From CAZPDM01 sp964585305 (lineage in GTDB: Bacteria; Planctomycetota; Uabimicrobiia; Uabimicrobiales; JABWCH01), in NCBI GenBank assembly GCA_964585305.1, contig CAZPDM010000025.1:1-49841 (forward strand): a stretch of DNA of 49,841 bases, given 5' to 3'. Shown one piece after another: positions 8,444 through 17,161 of this stretch (the first letter of the stretch is position 1; each line of letters opens with the position of its first letter). The notes beneath the pieces were generated by a model. The model was not told the origin of the DNA. It ran no database searches and was given only the letters and a program-made list of their open reading frames with translations. A program made the position numbers and the translations under genes.

Positions 8444-11400
8444 TTATTTTTTCCAATATTCTTGGCAGGCTTTTTTTAATTCAGTAGCAATAGGATTTAA
8501 TATTTCAGTATTACATTCTTGATAGGAAAAATCTTGTCTCAACTTTTGGCAATATTCTTGTAATTTTAAAAAAAAATGGCTTTGCGGAGAATGAATTAAA
8601 AAATGTACTAATCCATAGCTTTGAACTTGAATTTGCCAAAATTCAGAAAAGTTAGTTAATGTATTGCCATTATTTTGGATCAAATCTAAAATAGAAAAGG
8701 TTGATATTTCTTTCTTGACTTGTCTTTGCCAAAATTGGGATATATTATGCCACTTCCAAACATTTTCTTCAAGAAAACAATTATGGCTATATTGTAAAAG
8801 TCCAAAATATAACCAAGGAGGCATATTATTTATATATGACAACCATTCTTGCATCAAACATCGAAATAATTCCGAAGCCCAAACAGAATAATGGTGTTCC
8901 ACACATAAAAGAATTGTTTGATCCAGTGGTAGCCATAGTGCAACTTGGTTAAGTAAAATAGGAGGAATATGTTCGCTATTTTTTTGCAAGTAGTTATACA
9001 AATCGTTCTGAGTTGAAAAAACAAATATATTGCATGGTCGAAAAGAATTTTTTCCCATTATTTTTTGATAATAGATATATGATTCTTGTACCCATTTAGT
9101 AATAGCATCCCCAATAATAGGATCAGCATCCCCAATTATTTTATAATGATAGGATTCTTTTGTAAAGACAGGATTAGAAAAAATTGGTATAGATTTAACA
9201 GAGACTTCTTTTTTTAAGTTTCGATTCTGTTGTATTTCAATTATTTGGCTCTCATACCATTCAGATTCAAAAGTGCCTAATATATTTACTTTATCAAAAT
9301 GTATAAATGTTCCCAATCCCCCAATACCTAAAATGCCTTTACGAAAGTTTTTATCAATAACTCGGAATAATAATTTCTTTTGAAGAAAGACTTCAATTGT
9401 ATCTTCTATGACTTTAATTGTAAGATTATGCCATTGTTTAAGTGCAAGTAAAGGGGCTTCTGCTTTTGCTAATATCTTTTTATCTGAATTTGTATAATAT
9501 TTTAGCCAATGTCCTTTAGGCAAATTCACCTGAGAACTATTCAAACATAACAAATAGCCATTATCTTCGCCTTTTTCAGGATCGAAAAAGAATCGTATCA
9601 TAAGATTTTGGCAAGGATTTTTTGAAAAGTAAAAATCCATAGAAAGAGTAAAATCTCCAGTAAAGGGAATACTATAATAAGCTAGACTTGGAGAGGATGA
9701 CGGAGCTTGTATTTCTAAAGTTTCATTTTGGATTTGGCTGGATTCATCTAAAAACCAAAGATTGGTATTTTCTTGAGCAGTAAAATTATATTGTATTTTA
9801 TATTTTCCATCGGTATTTTTAGCAATTTCGGGTTCTTCATTAGAAGAATTTTGAGAAAGAGTATTATGATTACGATATTCAGTTAAAACTAGATCATAAA
9901 AAGATTCTATATTATCAGAAGTTTCTCCAGATATTTTATATCCTAAATTATATTTGGCTTCAGGATGATTAGGGGATTGAGTTAATACTTTTTCCCATTC
10001 TATTTTTGTTGAATTTTCTAACAGATTTCCCTGACACCATCTAGCAAGAGTAATATGTTCTTGAATATTAGAAGGCCAATTTCTTAAATGCCAATAATAT
10101 TCCCATGGATAAGTACTTATTTTTTTGCTAAGAAAATCTTTTTCAGAGAAATATTGTACGTTTTCTGTAGGAGCATTAAGATCATTAGAAATTGGACGAA
10201 ATTCATACAATTCTTTTTTTCGTAATAAAAAACCTAAAAGATGTGTATTATCTTTTTTTAGAATTATAGAATTCCATATCCCAAGAGATTCCTTAGAATG
10301 CCATTCCCCATTAAAAAAGATACGATTTTTTGATATATTTTCTAAACAAGAACGCTCCCAAGATAGCAACTCCATACTAGTCCAGCGTTGATTTTGCCAA
10401 AGAGCTTTAGCTTTTTGTTGAGATGCACTATATGCTTCCTTTTGAGCAAGCAACATTTTGTTTTGTAAATGATGAAATTTTTCCCAATCTACAACAATAT
10501 TTTTTGGTAAATATTCATTTTCTTTTATTACTGGGGGAACTATAGTAGGTGGTAATGTATTTGTAGCTATGGTGTTAGGAACTTTTATTATTTCAGTTGG
10601 AGGAAGAGGATTATTTTGATTTTCGGGCTTAATATTGAAGTTTTCTGTAGGGGATATAGTAGGGTTTAATGTTGTGATAGCATTATTATCTGGAGAAGGA
10701 GTATTAGGATTTAAATTTGTATGAGAAATTTCTGTGGAATTTGTATTTCCTTCATTTTCTGAATGAGTTGGCAATTCTGGTGTAACAGTAATATGTGTTG
10801 ATATTTCTGGCTGGGAGAGATGATTTGGCACAATCGGCTCACGTTCTTTCATATTCGAAGAGACATACCAAAAGCTAATTGAAATTCCTAATCCCGTCAG
10901 TGTAAAAAGAAAAAGGAACAAAACAGTTGTTGGGCGAAGATATTTTGTAGGTCGTATATGTGAAAGGACAGTATGTATATTGCGAGAGTCAATAACATTT
11001 GCTTTTTGTAATTCACTTTGAAAGAACTGAACATTTTCTTCTACTTCTTTTAATCTTTCTTCTTGCGCTTGTTGGAATGTTTCATCAAATTCTTTTTCTA
11101 ATAAATTATCTTCAGGAGAGTTTTGTACAACAATCTTACGTTTGAATTCTTCTTGATATAATTTTTCTTCTGCTTCTGCCTGCAACACGGCTTCTTGATT
11201 ATGTGCTAATTCTGCACCTAAATTCTCTCCAAATACGGAATCCCGATCTATTTCTTGAGTTCTATCAATCTGCATTTTTTCTACTTCTTGTTCAATTTCT
11301 TTCTTGCGTAAATTGGCCCATTGTTGGATAATTTGTTTTCGTGTTAAAGTTTTTTGCAAAATCATTACATCAGATAGCCTAATATAATTAAGCCCTTCTT

Positions 11401-12295
11401 GTTGAAGACGCATGAAAATAGTTTTTGCTTTTTCAATATTTTTTTCAGGGAACAGTCCTTTGTTGAGTAACTTTTCAAAACAAGATTGTTCAGTATCACT
11501 TAAGTGTAATAAAGGAAATCTAGGTTTTTGATCTATCCCAGTAAATTTTGCTAAAGATTCTGAAATCTCTTCTAAACTTTTTTTATCTAATATTCCCATA
11601 TAAAATAATAAGTCTGAAATATGTAGAGAAATCTCTAAACTAGACAAAGATTCCCATATAAAAATAATTTTTTTTAAATCTTGTTGTTTCAACTTTCCCT
11701 GAATTATTCCAAGTTGCCAAAATAATACGGCTACATTATGTTGAAATTGATTATTTTCATGCTTAGAAGGTTTAATAATAATATGTTTTTTCTTATCAAG
11801 ATCAGATATAATTTTTGAAAAATTTCTTGTTAAAAATTGTTTATTATAGATAATATCTAATAAAAATACTGAGATCTTGGCTTTATTAAGATTATGTTTT
11901 ATATTTAAACATGCTAATAAGTTTTCGCAAGAAATGGGCAAATCTGATCGTTTTTGTAAATGTTCTGGTAAGGATATTAAAGCCTCAGATCGATTTGGTT
12001 GATATTCTAATCCCAAATAAGCATAAAATTTTCTCTCATCTTCTTCTGTAAATAAATAAGTTGATAGTGTTCGAATTCTGCTAATCTGCTTGGATTGTAA
12101 TAATGCTTCTAAAATTGCATAAATTTCTTCTTCTATAAGATACCCACGCTCAAACATCACTTGTGGTAAACGTTTTTCGATACCTAAAACTTGTAATGCA
12201 CTCACTTCTTTAATTGCCTGACGAGTATTTTCCCTACTTACAAAACGAAATTTTACTGCTATTCGACCGAATAAAATATCGCTATTTCGTATCAT
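8444..12295 (-). CDS. Large single-pass membrane protein with helical modules, lectin-like domain and degenerate peptidase-MA-like domain
   Basis: 1283 residues, start supported by GGGAGAA. I do not recognise the whole protein. The N-terminal ~330 residues contain about four degenerate copies of a 60-70-residue helical module (e.g. LPQVMFERGYLIEEEIYAIL); the first resembles the N-terminus of the 112-2643 kinase. A Glu/Lys-rich coiled coil (about 330-420) and one membrane segment (about 457-481) follow, then a Thr/Pro/Asn-rich stalk. Farther on are an ARWC/LGY segment like planctomycete TPR proteins (about 745-790), a concanavalin/LamG-like beta domain (about 840-1010; DFTLSMDFYF, QWHNLTIKV) and a C-terminal region (about 1045-1283) patterned like peptidase-MA domains. 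There the expected HExxH and WLxEGLA read FRCLM and WLYFGLL, so it is presumably inactive. Topology: helices inside, sensor-like domains outside. It lies 16 nt from the pseudokinase gene. Confidence 0.7.
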   Translation of the reverse strand: MIRNSDILFGRIAVKFRFVSRENTRQAIKEVSALQVLGIEKRLPQVMFERGYLIEEEIYAILEALLQSKQISRIRTLSTYLFTEEDERKFYAYLGLEYQPNRSEALISLPEHLQKRSDLPISCENLLACLNIKHNLNKAKISVFLLDIIYNKQFLTRNFSKIISDLDKKKHIIIKPSKHENNQFQHNVAVLFWQLGIIQGKLKQQDLKKIIFIWESLSSLEISLHISDLLFYMGILDKKSLEEISESLAKFTGIDQKPRFPLLHLSDTEQSCFEKLLNKGLFPEKNIEKAKTIFMRLQQEGLNYIRLSDVMILQKTLTRKQIIQQWANLRKKEIEQEVEKMQIDRTQEIDRDSVFGENLGAELAHNQEAVLQAEAEEKLYQEEFKRKIVVQNSPEDNLLEKEFDETFQQAQEERLKEVEENVQFFQSELQKANVIDSRNIHTVLSHIRPTKYLRPTTVLFLFLFTLTGLGISISFWYVSSNMKEREPIVPNHLSQPEISTHITVTPELPTHSENEGNTNSTEISHTNLNPNTPSPDNNAITTLNPTISPTENFNIKPENQNNPLPPTEIIKVPNTIATNTLPPTIVPPVIKENEYLPKNIVVDWEKFHHLQNKMLLAQKEAYSASQQKAKALWQNQRWTSMELLSWERSCLENISKNRIFFNGEWHSKESLGIWNSIILKKDNTHLLGFLLRKKELYEFRPISNDLNAPTENVQYFSEKDFLSKKISTYPWEYYWHLRNWPSNIQEHITLARWCQGNLLENSTKIEWEKVLTQSPNHPEAKYNLGYKISGETSDNIESFYDLVLTEYRNHNTLSQNSSNEEPEIAKNTDGKYKIQYNFTAQENTNLWFLDESSQIQNETLEIQAPSSSPSLAYYSIPFTGDFTLSMDFYFSKNPCQNLMIRFFFDPEKGEDNGYLLCLNSSQVNLPKGHWLKYYTNSDKKILAKAEAPLLALKQWHNLTIKVIEDTIEVFLQKKLLFRVIDKNFRKGILGIGGLGTFIHFDKVNILGTFESEWYESQIIEIQQNRNLKKEVSVKSIPIFSNPVFTKESYHYKIIGDADPIIGDAITKWVQESYIYYQKIMGKNSFRPCNIFVFSTQNDLYNYLQKNSEHIPPILLNQVALWLPLDQTILLCVEHHYSVWASELFRCLMQEWLSYINNMPPWLYFGLLQYSHNCFLEENVWKWHNISQFWQRQVKKEISTFSILDLIQNNGNTLTNFSEFWQIQVQSYGLVHFLIHSPQSHFFLKLQEYCQKLRQDFSYQECNTEILNPIATELKKACQEYWKK

Positions 12296-12353
12296 AAAAA
12301 ATTCTCCCTAATATTTAAGTTTGCAATTTTTTTTGTAAATTTGAAACACAATC

Positions 12354-12380
12354 GAAAAAATATTTGGGGCCATTGGCCCC
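12354..12380 (-). terminator. Rho-independent terminator of the RsmI-like gene
   Basis: GGGGCCATTGGCCCC (12366-12380) is a 7-bp GC hairpin with a one-base centre. On the minus strand it is followed by AAATATTTTTT. It sits just after the stop of the minus-strand methyltransferase gene and before the start of the 8444-12295 gene, so the latter needs its own promoter or readthrough. Confidence 0.75.
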
Positions 12381-12388
12381 GATTTCGA

Positions 12389-13087
12389 TTATTCTCTTTC
12401 TTTAGCAACAACAATTACAAAGGGTTTCTTTTTAAGTGGCTTGTCTTTGTAGTATTCTCTAGCTTCGCGCAGGGTACCGCGGTAAATAACTTGATCAGGT
12501 GTCCCAAGATCAAAGCATATACAAACTCGTCGTGGTTTTCGAAAGACATGAGAAAGCTCATCGATGGTTTTGTTGAAGCGGTATGGTGTGTCCAAAATTA
12601 CCATAGCTCGAGAATTATTGGCCAAACCATAGAAAAAACCTTTTCTATCTTTTGTTTCACGTGGTGGAAAGCCTACAAAATCATATTTGTGAAGATCAAA
12701 ACCAGAAAGTACTAAAGCCGATAATATCGACGAAATAGCTGGGATATGACGCAATCCAATTTGGTTATTGATACAAGTACGAATGAGAGTATATCCTGGA
12801 TCTGCGGTTAAAGGGGTTCCAGCATCGGAAATTAAAGCAGAGCTAGAAACTTCTTTGATCTGATCAAAAATTGCCTGGCTATTTCTAGCTTCCGTGTGTT
12901 CATTTAGTTCTAATAAAGTCTTTTGACTGTAATCAATTTTAAGTAGATCAAGAGTTTTCTTGCCGACAAGAAAATCTTCCAGGATAATGATTGGAACTTC
13001 TTGCAAAGTTTGTATTGCTTTAGGACTCATTTCCTGCAAATCGCCATTGATTGGCGTAGAAATAATGTACAAAGTTTTTAATTTCAT
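12389..13087 (-). CDS. RsmI-family (COG0313) SAM-dependent methyltransferase, short form
   Basis: 232 residues from the ATG at 13087 (MKLKTLYIISTPING). The upstream ATG at 13204 would add 39 residues with no family match. The fold is the tetrapyrrole-methylase type: TPING near the N-terminus, SDAGTPLTADPGY, a P-x-x-S-S-I-L segment, and ILDTPYR where canonical RsmI has EAPHR. RsmI 2'-O-methylates C1402 of 16S rRNA. This protein is about 50 residues shorter than usual RsmI and, with LNEHTEA and the DTPYR variant, resembles the short COG0313 paralogs seen in Bacteroidetes, whose target is less certain. It is transcribed divergently from the CpdB-like gene and ends at its own terminator. Confidence 0.8.
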   Translation of the reverse strand: MKLKTLYIISTPINGDLQEMSPKAIQTLQEVPIIILEDFLVGKKTLDLLKIDYSQKTLLELNEHTEARNSQAIFDQIKEVSSSALISDAGTPLTADPGYTLIRTCINNQIGLRHIPAISSILSALVLSGFDLHKYDFVGFPPRETKDRKGFFYGLANNSRAMVILDTPYRFNKTIDELSHVFRKPRRVCICFDLGTPDQVIYRGTLREAREYYKDKPLKKKPFVIVVAKERE

Positions 13088-13237
13088 GGTTTCTCGAAAA
13101 AAAGTCTTGCTTGGATCAATATTTTTGGAAAATTTTGCCAGAGCAAGAAAAAAAGATGGAAATTTAATTAGATAAAGTGTAGCATATTTATTAAACGGCG
13201 TCAAGACATGTTGAATATTTTTTTGAAAGGTTTCCTT

Positions 13238-15553
13238 ATGGTCAATAAAATTCTGATGATATTGTTTGTTATATTATTTTTAGTTGTTATTTTTTTGTTC
13301 TCTCCTAATGCCAAAATGGAAATACAACTTCTTAGTACAACAGATATTCATTGCAATATAATGGATTATGATTATTATCGCGATATGCCAACAGAAGAAT
13401 TTGGATTAGTACGTACTGCCTTTTTAATTCAAAAAGCACGTGAGCAATTTAAAAATACTTTATTATTTGATAATGGTGATCTCATTCAAGGCAATCCTAT
13501 GGCAAATTATATTGCCAAAGTACAAAAATTGCCTACTGGAACAGTTCATCCTGTTTGCAAAATATTGAATGCCTTGAAATATGACGCAGCAGGGCTAGGA
13601 AATCACGAATTTAATTACGGTTTAGAATACTTAGAACGAGTCCTTTCAGGAATGAAATTCCCATACGTTTGTGGAAATGTATATCATGCTTCCAAAACAG
13701 AGAAAAATAATGATTCCAAAGAAAAACCCACAGAATTTCTAAAAACATATTTTCAGCCTTATACGATCTTAGAACGAAATTTTGTTGCTAATTCAGGAAA
13801 ATCTTATCCCATAAAAATTGGAGTTCTTTCTGTACTCCCTCCTCAAATTATGGTTTGGGATACAGCAAATCTTACAGGAAAAGTTGCAGTTCAAGATATA
13901 GAAGAAGCTGCTAAAAAATGGGTTCCTGAAATGAAAAAAAATGGAGCGGACATCATTGTTATTTTAGCACATTGCGGAATTGGCCCAGATACTACAAAAG
14001 AAAATATGGTATATGAATTATGCTCAATTCCTGATGTCAATGCCATTTTTGCAGGACATACTCATAATAATCCATTTCCTGCCAATCAATATATTTCAGG
14101 AGCAAATCTCAGTCGTGGAACCATTAAACATACTCCTGTAGCCTTAGCGGATGCGTATGGAAAACATCTAGCTGGCATCGAACTTCAAATTGAACGCAGT
14201 CCTATTGGGAAATGGCATGTAAGAGAGGGACGATCTTGGTTACGTCCTTTAACAACAAAAGAAGAAATCGTTAAAGAAATAGAAGTAAAAGAAAAAGATG
14301 CAATCGTAAAAAAAACGATTAAAGAATTTAAAATTACAGCTAATACTCAGCCAGTTGCAGAATTAGTAAATCTTATTAAATCTGAGCATGAAAGCACATT
14401 ACAATATATTCGGCAATCTGTCGGAACAACAGAAATTCCATTACATACTTATTTAGCTCAAGTTTATGATAATCCTTGTATTGAATTGATTAACAAAAGC
14501 CAAAAATGGTATATGGAACAAAAAGTTAAAGAGTTAAAACTAGAGCAATATCCTATATTATCTGCGACTGCTCCATTTAAATGTGGCGGAGACCCTAAAA
14601 ATTATGTTGATATTCCAGCAGGAAATTTGACAATAAAAGATATTGCAAGCCTTTATCCTTATGATAATACACTTTACGCTGTAATTTTAAATGGAAATGA
14701 AATACGAGAATATTTGGAAATGTCCGCAGGACAATTTAATCAAATATATCTTCATGAAAATTATGTACAATTATTACTCAACAACTCTTATTATTCTTTT
14801 AATTTTGACATTATTGATGGTGTAACATATAAAATTGATATTACAAAAACAAGTCGATACGATTCTCAAGGATATGCTAGTTATTACTACTATGACTCTG
14901 AAGAAACTAAAAAAAGATCTCGTATTGTTGATCTTCGTTATAATGAAAAACCTATTACAAAAGAAGATAAATTTATCCTTGTAACAAATAACTATCGTGC
15001 TAATGGCGGAGGAAATTTTCCTGGATATTTAAAAGACAAAATTGTATTTAGTTCTCTTGAAGAAGTTAGAGAAATTGTTGTGGATTATATTAAAACGCAA
15101 AAAATAATTGCTCCACATCCTGATAACAATTGGTGTCTACTCCCCTGGCCAGCAGGAGTACAAGTTATTTTAAATACATCGCCAAATTTAGAAAAATATC
15201 TTGATAGTTTCCCAAATATTAAATTCTACAAAAATTTAGAAACTGGTTTTTCTCAATATATAATTGCTCCAGAGCCAATCAAGGTAGAAAAAAAAGTAGA
15301 AGTAGAAATCAAGGCACCTGAATCTACTAAAGTAGAAGAACGTGTTAAAATAGAAGAACCTACTAAAGTAGAAAAACCTGTCAAAATAGAAGAACCTACC
15401 AAAGCAGAAGAGTCTGTCAAAATAGAAGAACCTGCTAAAACAGAAGAGCCTGTCAAAATAGAAGAACCTGCTAAAACAGAAGAACCTGTCAAAGTAGGAG
15501 AACCTACTAAAGTAGAAGATACTGAATCTATTAAAGAATCTACAAAATCATAA
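13238..15553 (+). CDS. CpdB-like 2',3'-cyclic-nucleotide phosphodiesterase/3'-nucleotidase
   Basis: 771 residues. The ATG at 13238 is chosen for its GAAAGG site 7 nt upstream over the earlier ATG at 13208. An N-terminal hydrophobic segment (about 4-22) acts as signal or membrane anchor, placing the enzyme outside the cytoplasm. The calcineurin-type metal site is complete: TTDIH, NGDLIQGNP, GNHEFNYGL, VILAHCG, GHTHNN. The C-terminal 5'-nucleotidase domain has PYDNTLYAV and NNYRANGGGNFPG, typical of CpdB rather than UshA. CpdB hydrolyses 2',3'-cyclic nucleotides and 3'-nucleotides for phosphate/nucleoside salvage. The last ~90 residues are a Lys/Glu/Pro/Val repeat tail absent from CpdB. A small hairpin (15576-15600) follows. 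Confidence 0.88.
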   Translation: MVNKILMILFVILFLVVIFLFSPNAKMEIQLLSTTDIHCNIMDYDYYRDMPTEEFGLVRTAFLIQKAREQFKNTLLFDNGDLIQGNPMANYIAKVQKLPTGTVHPVCKILNALKYDAAGLGNHEFNYGLEYLERVLSGMKFPYVCGNVYHASKTEKNNDSKEKPTEFLKTYFQPYTILERNFVANSGKSYPIKIGVLSVLPPQIMVWDTANLTGKVAVQDIEEAAKKWVPEMKKNGADIIVILAHCGIGPDTTKENMVYELCSIPDVNAIFAGHTHNNPFPANQYISGANLSRGTIKHTPVALADAYGKHLAGIELQIERSPIGKWHVREGRSWLRPLTTKEEIVKEIEVKEKDAIVKKTIKEFKITANTQPVAELVNLIKSEHESTLQYIRQSVGTTEIPLHTYLAQVYDNPCIELINKSQKWYMEQKVKELKLEQYPILSATAPFKCGGDPKNYVDIPAGNLTIKDIASLYPYDNTLYAVILNGNEIREYLEMSAGQFNQIYLHENYVQLLLNNSYYSFNFDIIDGVTYKIDITKTSRYDSQGYASYYYYDSEETKKRSRIVDLRYNEKPITKEDKFILVTNNYRANGGGNFPGYLKDKIVFSSLEEVREIVVDYIKTQKIIAPHPDNNWCLLPWPAGVQVILNTSPNLEKYLDSFPNIKFYKNLETGFSQYIIAPEPIKVEKKVEVEIKAPESTKVEERVKIEEPTKVEKPVKIEEPTKAEESVKIEEPAKTEEPVKIEEPAKTEEPVKVGEPTKVEDTESIKESTKS
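15331..15525 (+). repeat. Degenerate 36-bp tandem repeat encoding a KIEEPxKxEEPV tail
   Basis: About five imperfect units encode alternating (K-I/V-E-E-P-T/A-K) blocks at the C-terminus of the CpdB-like enzyme. Charged, proline-rich tails of this kind often act as flexible spacers or wall/envelope-associating regions. Here that function is only an inference. Confidence 0.75.
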
Positions 15554-15575
15554 AATTTTGAAGCTATAGAAAAAA

Positions 15576-15600
15576 TGTTACAATATAAAATATGGTAACA
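15576..15600 (+). terminator. Possible hairpin terminator after the CpdB-like gene
   Basis: TGTTACAATAT (15576-15586) pairs with ATATGGTAACA (15590-15600) with one mismatch. It is 23 nt after the stop codon. No T tract follows, so termination is uncertain. Confidence 0.4.
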
Positions 15601-15640
15601 AAGAAAAATCAAAATAATTTTCCTTTAAGAAAGAAATTTA

Positions 15641-15649
15641 TGATATAAT
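15641..15649 (+). promoter_or_regulatory. Extended -10 promoter for the amidase gene
   Basis: TGATATAAT is a TGn-TATAAT extended -10 element, 58 nt before the ATG at 15707. No good -35 is seen, as expected for extended -10 promoters. The same 12-base core TATGATATAATC recurs upstream of the oligopeptidase gene (24216-24226). The string TTTAAGAAAG(G)AAATTTATGA occurs twice here, around 15625 and around the start codon. Confidence 0.5.
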
Positions 15650-15706
15650 CATTTATATAGATGACTTCTTAATAATTTTAATTATTTTCTTTAAGAAAGG
15701 AAATTT

Positions 15707-17059
15707 ATGAAGATTTATCTTTTTTTGACAATTGTGATTTGTTTAAGTTTTCCTCTTTTATATGCTCAAAGCATTTGCATTGATCCCGGACATGGCGGAA
15801 GCGATCCTGGAGCTGTAGGATGCGGGTTAAAAGAAGCTCATATTAACTTAGATGTTAGTTTACGTTTTTACAATCTGATGAAAAACGCTGGGCATCCTAC
15901 TTATATTACTCGTAATAGTGATGCAACTGTCAGTCTTTCTAGCCGTGCAACGTATGCTAATAATGTTGGGGTAGATCGTTTCGTCAGTGTCCATTGCAAT
16001 GCTTTTAATGGTAGTGCTAATGGTACAGAAACTTATTGCTATGGAAACGGCGGCAATCTCTCTTTTAGTATGCGTAACCAAACCAATCCTCAAATTGTTT
16101 CTGCTCTAGGCACATATAATCGCGGTTGCAAAACAGCCGATTTTTATGTTTTGAAATATACTGATATGCCAGCAATTCTTGCAGAACTTGCATTTATTGA
16201 TAATGCTGGTGATGCTGCTAAATTAGGCGATGCATATTATCGCCAAAAAGCTGCGGAAGCCTTAAAAAGAGGACAAGATAATAGTCGTGAAGCTGTTAAT
16301 GTAGAATTAACTAGCGTAGATTTTACTCAAGAGCCTAAAGTTAATAGTTATATTGCACCACGTTGGTCTCCTGATGGTACAACTTTACTTGTCAGCAAAC
16401 CAGGCTATTATGGTCTTTATACTGTTTCTGCAGTAGGCGGAAAAGTAAAACCTATTATCCATGCTCCTCATGTAGGCTATCATGCTAAATGGGCTTCTTC
16501 CCATGAAATTCGTTATGGAAAACTCCATACAGAAAAAAATCTCGTCAATCTTGAAGGAATCCAAACTCGTGATTCTTCTGCACAAAATAAATTTGTTTGG
16601 TCAGAAGAAAATGAAATTTGGTTTGCTTTAGACGGCGAGAAAAAACAAATTACTCATGGCGAAGATATGTTCTATAATCCAGTACTTTCACCAGATAGCA
16701 AATGGATTGTCTATGAAGGACTGTCTACGGGGTTATATGTGTACAACGTAGCAAATCAACAACATACAAAACTAGGTGCTGGCAATCATCCATCTTGGAC
16801 ACCAGATAGTCAAAGCATTTTATTTGATGTATCTCAAGATAATGGCCACGAAATTCTAGGCAGCCAAATTTATATGGTAACATTGCAAGATTCCAAATGG
16901 ACAGATCATGTTAATTTGACCCGTGATATTGTTCAAAAAGCACAAAATCCTTCTGTTTCCCCTGATGGAAAAAAAGTAGCTTTTGATGCTGAAGGAAAAA
17001 TTTTTATTTTTAACTTTGGCCAAAAGAATGCTTTTACTCAAATTAAAATTGAAGAATAG
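15707..17059 (+). CDS. Secreted N-acetylmuramoyl-L-alanine amidase (Amidase_3) fused to a PD40/TolB-type propeller
   Basis: 450 residues, start set by AGAAAGG. The signal peptide ends at about residue 20 (...PLLYA) with Gln next. Residues 22-190 are an Amidase_3 zinc hydrolase: IDPGHGGSDPGA (zinc His), LKEAHINL (zinc Glu), SVHCNAF (zinc His), and catalytic Glu in LAELAFIDN. It would cleave the amide between muramic acid and the stem peptide. The remaining ~250 residues contain at least four PD40-like beta-propeller blades (WSPDGTTLLV, LSPDSKWIVYEG, WTPDSQSILFDV, VSPDGKKVAFDA), as in TolB. This amidase-propeller fusion is unusual; the propeller may dock the amidase to an envelope partner. The convergent gene is separated by a strong terminator. 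Confidence 0.88.
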   Translation: MKIYLFLTIVICLSFPLLYAQSICIDPGHGGSDPGAVGCGLKEAHINLDVSLRFYNLMKNAGHPTYITRNSDATVSLSSRATYANNVGVDRFVSVHCNAFNGSANGTETYCYGNGGNLSFSMRNQTNPQIVSALGTYNRGCKTADFYVLKYTDMPAILAELAFIDNAGDAAKLGDAYYRQKAAEALKRGQDNSREAVNVELTSVDFTQEPKVNSYIAPRWSPDGTTLLVSKPGYYGLYTVSAVGGKVKPIIHAPHVGYHAKWASSHEIRYGKLHTEKNLVNLEGIQTRDSSAQNKFVWSEENEIWFALDGEKKQITHGEDMFYNPVLSPDSKWIVYEGLSTGLYVYNVANQQHTKLGAGNHPSWTPDSQSILFDVSQDNGHEILGSQIYMVTLQDSKWTDHVNLTRDIVQKAQNPSVSPDGKKVAFDAEGKIFIFNFGQKNAFTQIKIEE

Positions 17060-17117
17060 TCAAAAAAAAAATAAAAGAGTCAAAAAATTTGAGCTTTTTT
17101 ATTTTTAAAAGACAACA

Positions 17118-17160
17118 AAAAAAATATGCGGAAGTTTTAAGAACTTCCGCATATTTTTTT
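17118..17160. terminator. Bidirectional terminator
   Basis: Perfect 19-bp stem (17118-17136 with 17142-17160, loop TTAAG) with A7 and T7 flanks gives a U-tract in both directions. It separates the convergent amidase and zinc-finger genes and nearly touches the latter's stop codon. Confidence 0.92.
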
Positions 17161-17161
17161 G

